This document shows positions 26,664 to 34,562 of a stretch of DNA of 64,000 bases, in pieces; position 1 is the stretch's first letter, and every line of letters starts with the position of its first letter. The DNA comes from Gemmatimonadota bacterium. GTDB lineage: Bacteria; Gemmatimonadota; Gemmatimonadetes; Gemmatimonadales; Gemmatimonadaceae. The translations under genes were made by a program, and so were the position numbers. The stretch spans positions 62,001-126,000 of the forward strand of contig JAJTHG010000010.1 of assembly GCA_021298835.1 (NCBI GenBank). Direction: 5' to 3'. The notes under the pieces were generated by a model that was given only the letters and a program-made list of their open reading frames with translations, was not told the origin of the DNA and made no database searches.

Positions 26664-28091
26664 CTACGCGGCGGCGTAGTGGATCTCGAGGATCCGCGCC
26701 CCGTCCGACTCGCCCATGAGGATCCGCCGCCCCGAGGTGAGCTCGACTGCCTCGTTGCGGCCGATGCGCCGGTTCGCGCCAAGGTCGGTCCACGCGTCGT
26801 CGCCGAGGTTCACCAGCCAGAACGCCCCCTGGTGCTGCGCGCAGTAGCCGCGCGGCGCGCGGTCGGCGTGCTCATCGGGGCGCACGGTGTGGTGCGTGTG
26901 CCAGGCGTGGAGCCGCAGGTGGTGGAAGAGCGTGAGCGTCGTGCGCTCGTCGCGCGGCTCCGGCTCGGCGGGCACGAGGCAGCGGGCGTAGGGAATCGGG
27001 CGCGCGTGGCGCTGACCGGTGCGCGGGTCGCTGAGCGGCTCGCCGGGCACGACGACCATCCAGTCGCGCTGATCGGGGGTCGGGTGCAGGAGGTTGAGGG
27101 TGCGATACAAGGCCGACTCCCACTCGGCGGCGTCGGGCCGCTGCGACGGGGCGTGGAGCCCCGTCACGAACGCCTTGAGCACCAGGGGGGTGAGGTAGGG
27201 GCCCAGACGCTGGAAGGGGACGCGCACCGGCTCGACGGCCGGATTCGACCGGTCGGTCGGGTGCTCGATGAACAGCGCGCGACGTCCCATGGCGAGCTGC
27301 TCGTCCTCCTCGGCAGACCGCGTGCTGTGCACCTTGCGCCCCTGCAGCGGGTGCCGGCCGAGGAGCAGTTGGTAGATCAGCACCGCGAGCGCGTGCTTGT
27401 CGGTGTCGATCGACGGCTGTGCACCACCCGCGAGCACCTCCGGGGCGATGTAGCCCGGCGTGCCGAGCACCGTCGGCGGAGCGACGCCCGGCACCACCAG
27501 CGAGTCGATGTCGATGACACAGGCGTCGCCCCCCCGGAGGTCCACGAGGACGTTCTTGTTCGAGAGGTCGCTGTGGGCGAGGCCGGCGAAGTGCATGCGG
27601 CGCACGGCCCGCGCGAGCCGGGTGCACACCTGCAGCCGCGTGAGCAGGGTGCCCATCTCGGCGTCGGGGACGAAGCGGCGGGCCTTCTTCCCCGTGAACC
27701 ACTTCACCTCCTTCTCCTGCCGATTGCCGAAGGTGTCGGTGAAGAAGAAGGCGGAGCGGTAAGCCGGGGCCACCACGGCGAGCGGCGGCCAGACGAGCGA
27801 ATGGTCGCGCGCGAAGCGCTCCGGGATCCCCGCCTCGCCGTCGATGACGGCCGTGGGCCAGCAGAAGTAGGGCTGCCAGTAGGGGCCGGCGGCCCCGGTG
27901 GTGGGGTTGTACTTGGTGAGGATGCGCGACAGGCGCTGGGCACGCTCGCGGCGGTCCTTGAGGGTGCCGTAGAAGAACCCGACGACGTGCTGCCGGTCGC
28001 GCGACCAGAAGACGGTCTTCTCGCCGCCGGACGCGAGCGACGACCCCTCGAAGGTGATCGCGGCGCCGTCGGTGGTGCGGGCGGTGATCAC
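26664..28091 (-). CDS. Protein kinase with C-terminal FHA-like region, partner of TerY-like vWA protein
   Basis: 475 residues. The kinase fold is recognisable through GGEKTVFWSRDRQHVVGFFYG, HSDLSNKNVLVD (HSD replacing HRD, Asn catalytic-loop residue kept), VIDIDSLV (DID replacing DFG), and LGTPGYIAPEVLAGG. The glycine loop is degenerate, as in the YegI/TerY-associated kinase group. The last 60 residues (FWLVNLGDDAWTDLGANRRIGRNEAVELTSGRRILMGE) look like a degenerate FHA fold. GTG at 28091 is 10 bases after the vWA stop, chosen since the open frame beyond it lies inside the vWA gene. Kinase plus vWA pairs of this kind occur in TerY-P type modules linked to stress and phage/tellurite responses. 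Confidence 0.75.
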   Translation of the reverse strand: MITARTTDGAAITFEGSSLASGGEKTVFWSRDRQHVVGFFYGTLKDRRERAQRLSRILTKYNPTTGAAGPYWQPYFCWPTAVIDGEAGIPERFARDHSLVWPPLAVVAPAYRSAFFFTDTFGNRQEKEVKWFTGKKARRFVPDAEMGTLLTRLQVCTRLARAVRRMHFAGLAHSDLSNKNVLVDLRGGDACVIDIDSLVVPGVAPPTVLGTPGYIAPEVLAGGAQPSIDTDKHALAVLIYQLLLGRHPLQGRKVHSTRSAEEDEQLAMGRRALFIEHPTDRSNPAVEPVRVPFQRLGPYLTPLVLKAFVTGLHAPSQRPDAAEWESALYRTLNLLHPTPDQRDWMVVVPGEPLSDPRTGQRHARPIPYARCLVPAEPEPRDERTTLTLFHHLRLHAWHTHHTVRPDEHADRAPRGYCAQHQGAFWLVNLGDDAWTDLGANRRIGRNEAVELTSGRRILMGESDGARILEIHYAAA

Positions 28092-28101
28092 GTCGTCCCG
28101 C

Positions 28102-28743
28102 TCAGGGGACGATCGTGATGCCGGGCGGCGGCGGCGGGAGCGTGATCCCCTGCCCGTCGGCGACCGAGCCGACCTTGGCCGACGTCTGCTTGACCGAGGC
28201 GGAGACGAACTTGAAGAACGCCTTGAAGGCATCGGGGGACATGTCCTGCATGAGGATCACCGCCTCGGTGACCTGCTTGAGGACGTTGACGTCGGCCTGG
28301 TCGCCGCAGGCGACGGCGATGATGTTGGCCGGCCGCCGGTCGCGCAGCTGCTGGGCGTAGGTGGGCCAGTCCACGTCGCTCGGGGCGCCGTCGGAGAGGA
28401 CGAACACCAGCGGCCGCCAGTCGCCCTTCTGGTCGGCGGTCGTCTTGACCACCTCGCGGTCGAAGCAGTCGAGGAGCAGGCGCAGGCCGTCGCCGAAGTT
28501 GGTCTGCCCGCTGGCCCGCAGGTCGGGGGGATTGAACGAGGCCACCTCGGTGAGCGGCACGAGCTGCTGCGCGCTGTCCGAGAAGGTGATCACCGAGAGG
28601 AAGGCCGACTCGATCGCCTGCGGGTCGCTCATCAGGTCGCGATGGAGCTGCCGGATGCCGCTCTTGACCGATTCGATCGGCGTGCCGGACATGGAGCCGG
28701 ATACGTCGGCGAGGATGTAAACGGGGAGGCGACGGGTGCTCAT
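28102..28743 (-). CDS. TerY-like von Willebrand factor A domain protein
   Basis: 213 residues forming a single vWA domain. It opens MSTRRLPVYILADVSGSMSG, with the DxSxS MIDAS metal-binding motif at 13-17, continues with the MIDAS threonine region in ASGQTNFGDGLRLLLD and ends with the aspartate in VFVLSDGAPSD. The start (LPVYILADVSGSM.G.PIESVKSGIRQLHRDL) matches the TerY group very well, and the length fits TerY without the C-terminal zinc ribbon. TerY proteins are scaffolds that partner a kinase and a PP2C phosphatase; the kinase is the next gene, but no phosphatase is seen nearby. Confidence 0.85.
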   Translation of the reverse strand: MSTRRLPVYILADVSGSMSGTPIESVKSGIRQLHRDLMSDPQAIESAFLSVITFSDSAQQLVPLTEVASFNPPDLRASGQTNFGDGLRLLLDCFDREVVKTTADQKGDWRPLVFVLSDGAPSDVDWPTYAQQLRDRRPANIIAVACGDQADVNVLKQVTEAVILMQDMSPDAFKAFFKFVSASVKQTSAKVGSVADGQGITLPPPPPGITIVP

Positions 28744-28876
28744 GGTCTCGGGAGCTCGGGAGAGTCTGGGAAGGTAAAGAACTCCCCGACGACGCAAGTT
28801 CCTGACGGTCGTGGTGGCCTGGTTCTCACTCCCGGGCCGGCGGGGAGCTCGGAGAAAGGAGGCCCCGCAACGCGCT

Positions 28877-28912
28877 GGGGGGCGCGAGCCGATGTTCCGG
28901 CGCGCGCCCCCC
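28877..28912 (-). terminator. GC-rich hairpin downstream of pufC, possible terminator
   Basis: Arms 28877-28886 and 28903-28912 are exact 10-bp reverse complements around a 16-base loop. It lies 57 bases beyond the pufC stop in the direction of puf transcription and before the TerY-like gene start, so it is well placed to end or stabilise the puf message. There is no T run, so factor-independent termination is not certain. The rest of the gap 28744-28969 shows no gene. Confidence 0.5.
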
Positions 28913-28969
28913 TCGCATGACTGCTGTCTCCAGCGTCCCCGTTGCCGGGAAGCGACCCTCGAGGACCGG

Positions 28970-30019
28970 CTACCGCCCCCCGACCGGCGCGGTCGCCGCG
29001 GCGTCCGCGACCTTCTGGGTCGAGTCCGCCGCCGTCTGGTAGAGCCCCGGGAAGGGGGTCCCCGCCCAGTCCGGACGGCCCCAGATGGCGGGGTAGTCCT
29101 TGGCCATCTTGGCGCCGTAGAGCGGCTTGTAGACGCCCTGGTGGCAGGTCTGGCACTGCACCTTCGGGGCATCGCCCATCTCGCCCAGGCGCACCTGGGG
29201 GAGGATCGAGACGAGCGGGGCGACGAAGTTGGTGTTGACGTCGCGGACCATGTTGATGCCGTGCAGCGCCTTCACGCGGGCCGGAGGTGCTTCCTGCCAC
29301 GAGGCGAACTGGCGCGTGTTGTGGCAGTACGTGCAGTTGACCCCGAGCGAGTTCGACATCGAGATCATGAGCGCGTACGTCCACTCGGTCTGCTTGACGC
29401 TCGAGCGGTTGGCGTTCGAGGGCGCCATCTCGTGCGAGATGACCCGGGCGCCGTCGCGGTCGAGGTAGTGGCGCTGGTACTGGTTGCCGTCGCCGAAGGT
29501 CCACATGCCCTGGGGCACCGGCTTGCCGCGGTGGCAGGTGTAGCAGGTGACACCGGTGTTGGCGACATGCTGGCCGTACTGACCGTTGATGTGCCGCGTC
29601 ATCTGGAGCATGCGGCGCGCGGTGAGCTTCGTGTAGAGCGGCTTGCCGTCGTTGGCGGTGTCGCTGGCGAAGTTCACCACGTTGTGGCAGTAGGCGCAGT
29701 TGCCGGTGCCGGCCACCCAGGTGGACATCGCGACCATGGTGCGGTTGAACTCCGCGACCGAGATGTCGTTGAGGACCTGCACGTTCTTCCACGGCAGGGG
29801 CCCCGGCGGCGAGGGGCCGGCGGCGGGGACGGGCTCGGGGACGGACGTCGCGGCGAACTGCGCCATGACATCGGACTTCTTCACCGTGTGCTCCATCGCG
29901 GTGCCGCGGTAGCCGGTCTGGACGGTGACGCGCTCCTCGGACTTCCAGTACTTGCAGCCGGCGAGCGAGGTGGCCGCGAACCCGAGGAGGGCGACGCGGG
30001 CGAACGGGAACGCACGCAT
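28970..30019 (-). CDS. pufC: Photosynthetic reaction-centre tetraheme cytochrome c subunit
   Basis: 349 residues. A lipoprotein signal ends at LAGC (lipidated Cys22), anchoring the protein to the membrane on the periplasmic side. Four c-type heme sites are visible: CAYCH (about 108), CYTCH (159), CTYCH (228) and CQTCH (288). Methionine ligand candidates precede the first three (MVAMSTWV, MLQMTRHI, MISMSNS). PufC passes electrons from soluble carriers to the oxidised special pair. The ATG overlaps the pufM stop (ATGA), giving translational coupling. The C terminus after the last heme is about 55 residues, ending with an Ala-rich tail. Confidence 0.95.
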   Translation of the reverse strand: MRAFPFARVALLGFAATSLAGCKYWKSEERVTVQTGYRGTAMEHTVKKSDVMAQFAATSVPEPVPAAGPSPPGPLPWKNVQVLNDISVAEFNRTMVAMSTWVAGTGNCAYCHNVVNFASDTANDGKPLYTKLTARRMLQMTRHINGQYGQHVANTGVTCYTCHRGKPVPQGMWTFGDGNQYQRHYLDRDGARVISHEMAPSNANRSSVKQTEWTYALMISMSNSLGVNCTYCHNTRQFASWQEAPPARVKALHGINMVRDVNTNFVAPLVSILPQVRLGEMGDAPKVQCQTCHQGVYKPLYGAKMAKDYPAIWGRPDWAGTPFPGLYQTAADSTQKVADAAATAPVGGR

Positions 30020-31191
30020 CACTTGGTCCCTCCCGGCGGGGTGGTGGCGGCCGGCGGCGTGGCCGACGGCGTGGCCGACGGCGTGGCCGGCGGCGCGGCG
30101 CCCGGCGCCGGCGTCATCCCCGGCAGCATCGAGTCGGGCATCGCCGGCGCGGCCGGCGTCACCGGCACGTTGTACATCGGGAAGCTGTCGGGCGAGGTGC
30201 CCTGGTACCGGCCGCGGAGCTCGAGCTTCTGCTCCTCGGTGAGGACGTTCTGGGCCGGGTAGGGGGCGACGAGGCCGTGCTTGACGCCCCAGAGGTACCA
30301 GTTGTCCACCACGGTGCCGGTGAGGATGATGCCGATGCCGCCGGTGAAGGTGGTGAGGACCGCGAACCACCAGGCCCAGCGGTGGATGGACTCCATTGTG
30401 GCGTTGAAGCCCATCACCCAGCGCCAGAAGAGCGCGGCGCGCTCGGAGGCGGTGCCGCGATCGGTGATCTGCTCGATCTCGCGCTCGCCGCCGAGCCGGG
30501 AGACGGCGAGGATGGTCGCCCCGTGCATCGCGAAGAGGACCGCGCTCCCGTAGAGGAAGACGATCGACAGGGCGTGGAACGGGTTGTAGTAAAGGTTGCC
30601 GTAGCGGATCGAGAACGCCGAGGTCCAGTCGAGGTGCGGGAAGATGCCGAAGGGCACCATCTCGCTCCACGAGCCCACGAGGAGCGGCTGGAAGTAGAAG
30701 GCGGAGAACAGGAAGATCGCCGAGGCGAACGCCCACGGGAGGTGGGTGCCCATGCCGAGCGCCCGGGCGCGGCGGTAGGTGCGGATCCACCAGAGGACGA
30801 TCGAAAGCGACAGGCAGGCCCCCGCGAGCAGGTACCATCCCCCTTGATTGAGCGGCGGGATCTTGAGCCCGTACTGGGGCGGCGGCGGCTCGAGGGAGAG
30901 CCAGGGGAGCCGTCGGACGAACTCGACCGGATCCCAGCCGACGGACGCCCACATGTTGAGGCCGACGATCTCGAAGGCGAGGAAGCCGAACATCAGGGAC
31001 AGGAGTCCCGTGGTCCCGAGGTAGATCGGCCCGATCTGCGCGTCGCCGAACTTGCCGGCCCAGTAGGCGAGGGGCCCGAACATGCCCTTGCCGAGTCGCC
31101 CCGGCCCCATGAGGGAATCGGGGATGGGGAGCCCGGCCTCGGGCTGCGTCCGGACCTGGACGCGCGTGAAGATGTTCTGGTACTCGAGCAT
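30019..31191 (-). CDS. pufM: Photosynthetic reaction-centre M subunit with long C-terminal tail
   Basis: 390 residues; typical PufM is about 325. Five transmembrane helices are visible. Landmarks: [13 protein letters not shown] start, [40 protein letters not shown] (special-pair and iron-ligand histidine region), and [25 protein letters not shown]. The core ends near the segment LYLWG-like [11 protein letters not shown]. From about residue 330 a Pro/Ala/Thr-rich tail of some 60 residues follows, encoded in part by a three-copy 12-base tandem repeat at 30056-30091 (ATPS-type repeats). The tail would face the periplasm, where PufC sits. It is overlapped by pufC and starts 10 bases after pufL. 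Confidence 0.95.
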   Translation of the reverse strand: MLEYQNIFTRVQVRTQPEAGLPIPDSLMGPGRLGKGMFGPLAYWAGKFGDAQIGPIYLGTTGLLSLMFGFLAFEIVGLNMWASVGWDPVEFVRRLPWLSLEPPPPQYGLKIPPLNQGGWYLLAGACLSLSIVLWWIRTYRRARALGMGTHLPWAFASAIFLFSAFYFQPLLVGSWSEMVPFGIFPHLDWTSAFSIRYGNLYYNPFHALSIVFLYGSAVLFAMHGATILAVSRLGGEREIEQITDRGTASERAALFWRWVMGFNATMESIHRWAWWFAVLTTFTGGIGIILTGTVVDNWYLWGVKHGLVAPYPAQNVLTEEQKLELRGRYQGTSPDSFPMYNVPVTPAAPAMPDSMLPGMTPAPGAAPPATPSATPSATPPAATTPPGGTK

Positions 31192-31201
31192 CAGCGCGTC
31201 C

Positions 31202-32029
31202 TCACTTGCCCCAGATGGGGAGGTTGAGCCACCAGTTCCACCACTCCGGCCACGGCTTCGACCAGAACGGCCCGCTGATGACGATGCAGATGGCCGACCA
31301 CAGCCCCGCGCTCATCGCGAGGAAGGTGCCGAGGCGATGGATGCCGAGCGCGCCGATCGAGTAGCCGACGAGGTCGCGGAAGAAGACGTTCTCGTGCTCG
31401 CTCGTCTTCACCGGCTCGCCCTGCTTCGGGTTGGTCACCGAGAGGATCAGCGAGCCGTGCATCGCCAGGGCGAGGCAGTTGGTGAAGAAGAACGTGATGG
31501 CGATCATGTGCGCCGGATTGTAGTGGAAGTGGAGGTACTGGTACCCCACGTTCGACACCCAATCGAGGTGCGAGAAGATCCCGTACGGGAAGCCGTGGCC
31601 CCACGCCCCGAGCAGCACCGGGCGGATGATCACGAGGGTGACGTACGCCGCGACGGCGGCACCGAAGGCCCACGAGACGTGCAGCCCCATCCCCAGCTTG
31701 CGCGCGATCTCGGCCTGCCGGAGCACCCAGCTCCCGAAGGCGCCGGTCGCGCAGAAGGTGACGATCTGCCAGAGCCCGCCCTCGCGCAGCGGCGCGAGCC
31801 CGAGGCCGTACTTCAGGTCGGGGGGCGCGACGTTGATCTGCCAGAGGTTCCAGGTCGGCCCGATCGCCGCGCCCCACACGAGGAGCAGCGTCCCGAGGAC
31901 CGCGAAGAAGATGGTGGTGACGCCGAAGAACCCGACGTAGAACGGACCGAACCAGAAATCGAAGAGATCTCCGCCGATCAGCGTCCCGCCGCGCACTCGG
32001 TACTTCCGCTCGAAACTCATCAAGGCCAT
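31202..32029 (-). CDS. pufL: Photosynthetic reaction-centre L subunit
   Basis: 275 residues, the family's usual length. It starts [37 protein letters not shown] and has five membrane helices. Key stretches: [41 protein letters not shown], holding the bacteriochlorophyll and iron-ligand histidines, and [22 protein letters not shown] near the quinone region. L and M form the heterodimer that binds the special pair, bacteriopheophytins and quinones. ATG at 32029 was chosen since it gives the conserved MAL-FERKYR start and has an AGGAG ribosome site eight bases upstream. A 266-base leader separates it from pufA. Confidence 0.96.
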   Translation of the reverse strand: MALMSFERKYRVRGGTLIGGDLFDFWFGPFYVGFFGVTTIFFAVLGTLLLVWGAAIGPTWNLWQINVAPPDLKYGLGLAPLREGGLWQIVTFCATGAFGSWVLRQAEIARKLGMGLHVSWAFGAAVAAYVTLVIIRPVLLGAWGHGFPYGIFSHLDWVSNVGYQYLHFHYNPAHMIAITFFFTNCLALAMHGSLILSVTNPKQGEPVKTSEHENVFFRDLVGYSIGALGIHRLGTFLAMSAGLWSAICIVISGPFWSKPWPEWWNWWLNLPIWGK

Positions 32030-32153
32030 TGGGGGCTCCTGAGGCGCCGGTGCTCGCACGCGGCGCGGGTGGTACGGACGTCCGGGGGGCCTGCACCTGC
32101 GACTCGCCTGTCCTGCCACGACACCTGCGGCACTGCGGTCCCGCACCTGCCAC

Positions 32154-32178
32154 AACCGCGACCGGTCGGTCGCCGGTT
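32154..32178 (-). promoter_or_regulatory. Hairpin in the pufA-pufL intercistronic region
   Basis: On the transcribed strand AACCG-(G)-CGACC pairs with GGTCG-CGGTT around a GACC loop: ten base pairs with one bulged G. In Rhodobacter, hairpins at this place end or protect the antenna mRNA and let antenna proteins be made in excess over L and M. The position suggests the same role. A second GC-rich stem (CCGCC/GGCGG) lies near 32218-32240. The gap 32030-32295 shows no further gene. Confidence 0.6.
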
Positions 32179-32295
32179 CCTTGCTGCGCCCAGCGATCGA
32201 GGCGCCGGGCGACGTGTCCGCCGGGGGGCGGGGGGCGGCACCGAGGAGTCCCCGGCCCGCCCGACGGTCACGTGGTCAACCGAACTGCGTCGGAC

Positions 32296-32508
32296 TTACT
32301 GCCCAGGGGGCAGGGGCGCCATCTCCGCCGCCGGGGCCGACGCGCCCGCAGGGGCGAGCTGGTCCGGGGAGAGCGTGCCGTTCTCGATCCAGGAATAGCG
32401 CGTGCTGCTGAGGAGAATGAAGTGAATCAGCAGCGCGAGAATCCCCAGAAAGCCCGTGAGCGCAACCAGCACGCGGCGCGGGTCGAAGGCCATCCAGAGC
32501 TTGTGCAC
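32296..32508 (-). CDS. pufA: Light-harvesting alpha subunit (LH1-type)
   Basis: 70 residues. [20 protein letters not shown] then [17 protein letters not shown] is the canonical LH1 alpha start and membrane helix, with His29 as the magnesium ligand of the antenna bacteriochlorophyll and the aromatic residues that tune it after the helix. A Pro/Ala-rich C-terminal tail of about 28 residues follows. The start is GTG, chosen over the internal ATG because the M-H-K-L-W opening is conserved. TAGGAG, overlapping the stop of the preceding alpha-type gene, is the ribosome site. Confidence 0.92.
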   Translation of the reverse strand: MHKLWMAFDPRRVLVALTGFLGILALLIHFILLSSTRYSWIENGTLSPDQLAPAGASAPAAEMAPLPPGQ

Positions 32509-32517
32509 TGTGGTCTC

Positions 32518-32685
32518 CTACCGCGTCTGCGCGGCGGCCGGGGGATTGTACTTGGCCTTGACGCTCTTGGGCCACCCGAACTGACCGAACGCCCAGACGT
32601 GCAGCGTCAGGACCATTCCGGCAATGGCGGTGCCCAGCGCCGACATGATCATCCGCGCGTTCAGGCCCATCCAGATCCGATACAT
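32518..32685 (-). CDS. Second light-harvesting alpha-type subunit
   Basis: 55 residues, located between pufB and pufA. It opens MYRIWMGLNARMIMSALGTA and continues AGMVLTLHVWAFGQFGWPK. The M-[HY]-[KR]-[IL]-W-M-x-x-[DN] start and the ligand histidine at residue 29 line up exactly with the neighbouring PufA, so it is an alpha-type antenna polypeptide. After the histidine it differs strongly (HVWAFGQFGW against [12 protein letters not shown]), which should change pigment binding. Phototrophic Gemmatimonas is known to have two concentric antenna rings (LH1 and LHh); this gene may supply the outer-ring alpha, but that is inference. The stop TAG is part of the pufA ribosome site. Confidence 0.82.
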   Translation of the reverse strand: MYRIWMGLNARMIMSALGTAIAGMVLTLHVWAFGQFGWPKSVKAKYNPPAAAQTR

Positions 32686-32717
32686 GAAGTCACCTCGACG
32701 GTGTGGGGTGGTCTAGC

Positions 32718-32855
32718 TCAGAACCAGGGACGCCACGACCAGGCGAGGAGGTGCGCGACGAGGGCAGTGCCCACGAACACGGCGGTGCCCACGATGAAGT
32801 ACCCGTGGAACATCCGCGCCTCCTCTTCATTCATCCCGCTCTTGTTCTCGGCCAT
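32718..32855 (-). CDS. pufB: Light-harvesting beta subunit
   Basis: 45 residues: MAENKSGMNEEEARMFHGYF then an apolar helix ending ALVAHLLAWSWRPWF. This is the canonical beta antenna pattern, with His35 as the ligand of the paired bacteriochlorophylls, His17 as a possible ligand of a monomeric pigment and the C-terminal W-R-P-W motif. It is the first puf gene and has a strong GGAGG ribosome site seven bases before its ATG. Only one beta gene is visible for two alpha genes. Confidence 0.93.
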   Translation of the reverse strand: MAENKSGMNEEEARMFHGYFIVGTAVFVGTALVAHLLAWSWRPWF

Positions 32856-33049
32856 AAAGCCTCCAAATCAGGATCCCGCAGCAAGCGCCCGTGCGGTGCG
32901 GGGGTGTCCCACCCTCGTGTGGGAGCACCGGGTGCCGCCACTCTCAACGCGGGAATCACCGAAGACGCCCCGCGTGCAAACACGTGTTCCACGTCACACG
33001 CCTCAATACTGCCACTTCCCTACAAATCCGCTAGATGTCCCCTGACCGC

Positions 33050-33099
33050 CGGTCCGAAGGACCGAACGGGGCATTCGGAATTGCGCTCCGAATGCCCCG
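33050..33099 (-). terminator. Double hairpin directly after bchZ
   Basis: Arms 33067-33079 and 33087-33099 form an exact 13-bp stem with a seven-base loop, starting only four bases after the bchZ stop. Immediately beyond it, 33050-33055 and 33059-33064 form a six-bp stem with a three-base loop. No T run follows, so it may be a partial terminator, an RNA-processing or mRNA-protection element between bchCXYZ and puf rather than a full stop. The remaining gap down to pufB (32856-33049) contains another small hairpin near 32904-32928 but no pufQ-like gene. Confidence 0.65.
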
Positions 33100-33103
33100 C
33101 CCC

Positions 33104-34561
33104 CTACGCGTTCGCCGCCGAGACCGCCCGCCGCGAGGCGAGCACGTGGTCCCTGGTGACGACCGGATCCCCCAGGTCCCGTGCATCCTTCTCCGCCGCG
33201 TCCCGCAGCCGCTTGGCGACCGAGATCCGGATCAGCACCGGCTGCTGCTCGCACAGTTCGTCCAGCGCCGCCTTCGCCTCGTCCGACCACGGCATCTCCT
33301 CGTGCAGCCGGCTCGGGGTGGCGTCGATCTTGTCCAGTTCGGTGCCCAGCGGGAGGATGAAGAACAGGGCGTCGAAGAGCTGGTTGCAGACTTCCTGGAT
33401 GATGTACGTCGCCCCGGCGTAGCCCATGAAGGGCGTCCCGGTGTGGCGACGCACGATCGCCCCGGGGAACGAGGCCGGGACGTACATCGCCCGCGCCCCC
33501 AGCTCCGCCAGGTACATCCGCTCGTTGTACGACCCGAACAGGATCAGCGGCGGCTTCTCCTTGATCGCCTGACGGACCGCCTCGTTGTCCGGCTTCACGC
33601 CGGGCCGTCGGGCGAAGGAGAAGGTGCAGGGCATCCCCATCTCGGTCTCGAGGAAGTGCCGCACTCCGCGCGCGTAGGTCTCGTTGGCGACGATCGCGAA
33701 CGACGCGGTGCCGAAGAAGTCCTGGGTGACGGACCGCCAGAGGTCCCACAGGGGCTTGATCGTCGTGTGCTTCTCGCGCTCGATGAAGGGCTCGGGATCG
33801 AGCCCGAGGAGCTCGCCGAGCGTCCGCAGGAACTTGGTCGTCGAGTGCAGCCCGATCGGCGCCTGCAGGTACGGCACCGCGAGGTCCTCGCAGAGCATCC
33901 GCCCGTACTCGCGGTACATGCAGATGTTCACGTCGGCGTCCACCAGCCGCGGCACGTCCTGCAGGTGGCTCCCCAGCGGGAAGACCAGATTGATCTCGGC
34001 CCCGATTCCCTCGACCAGACGGCGGATCTCGGCGAGGTCCGACCACGTGTTGAAGTAGCCGTAGATCGGGCCGATGATGTTGACCCGCGGCTTCGCGCCG
34101 GGCGCGCGCGGGGTGCGCTCGGGCCGGACGCCGCGCTTGAGGCCGTATTCCGTCCAGAGCCAGTAGATGGCGCGGTTCGCCGCCTGCCACTGGTCCTCGT
34201 CGATCGTCCGCGGGAGGAAGCGCTGGATGTTCGTCCCCTCCGGCGTGACGCCGCCGCCGATCATCTCGGCGATCGAGCCGGTCACCACCACCGAGGGGAG
34301 CTCGGGATCGAGCGTGCGGTGCGCGCGTCGCATCGCCCCCTCGGTGCCCTTCTGGCCGAGCTCTTCCTCGGCGAGCCCGGTCACGACGATCGGCAGCTCG
34401 TGCGGGGGGAGCGCGTCGGTGTAGTGCAGCACCGAGGTCACCGGCAGGTTCTCGCAGCCCACCGGGCCGTCGATGACGACCTGCAGCCCCTTGATGGCGG
34501 TGAAGGCGTAGACCGCGCCCCAGTAGCCGCCGGCGCGGTCGAGGTCGAGGATGAGCGTCAT
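33104..34561 (-). CDS. bchZ: Chlorophyllide a reductase subunit Z
   Basis: 485 residues. BchZ and BchY form the nitrogenase-like catalytic component that, with BchX, reduces ring B (C7-C8) of chlorophyllide a on the way to bacteriochlorophyll a. The start [20 protein letters not shown] and the segments [25 protein letters not shown] (cluster-ligand cysteine), [35 protein letters not shown] and [23 protein letters not shown] are characteristic. It follows bchY after one base. The C-terminal segment [14 protein letters not shown] resembles a PCP_red-like tail. Confidence 0.95.
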   Translation of the reverse strand: MTLILDLDRAGGYWGAVYAFTAIKGLQVVIDGPVGCENLPVTSVLHYTDALPPHELPIVVTGLAEEELGQKGTEGAMRRAHRTLDPELPSVVVTGSIAEMIGGGVTPEGTNIQRFLPRTIDEDQWQAANRAIYWLWTEYGLKRGVRPERTPRAPGAKPRVNIIGPIYGYFNTWSDLAEIRRLVEGIGAEINLVFPLGSHLQDVPRLVDADVNICMYREYGRMLCEDLAVPYLQAPIGLHSTTKFLRTLGELLGLDPEPFIEREKHTTIKPLWDLWRSVTQDFFGTASFAIVANETYARGVRHFLETEMGMPCTFSFARRPGVKPDNEAVRQAIKEKPPLILFGSYNERMYLAELGARAMYVPASFPGAIVRRHTGTPFMGYAGATYIIQEVCNQLFDALFFILPLGTELDKIDATPSRLHEEMPWSDEAKAALDELCEQQPVLIRISVAKRLRDAAEKDARDLGDPVVTRDHVLASRRAVSAANA

Positions 34562-34562
34562 C

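Noticed and set aside
32856-33049. Possible pufQ-like gene between bchZ and pufB
   Set aside because: No frame on the minus strand gives a PufQ-like helix or a convincing start; only hairpins and the pufB ribosome site were found.
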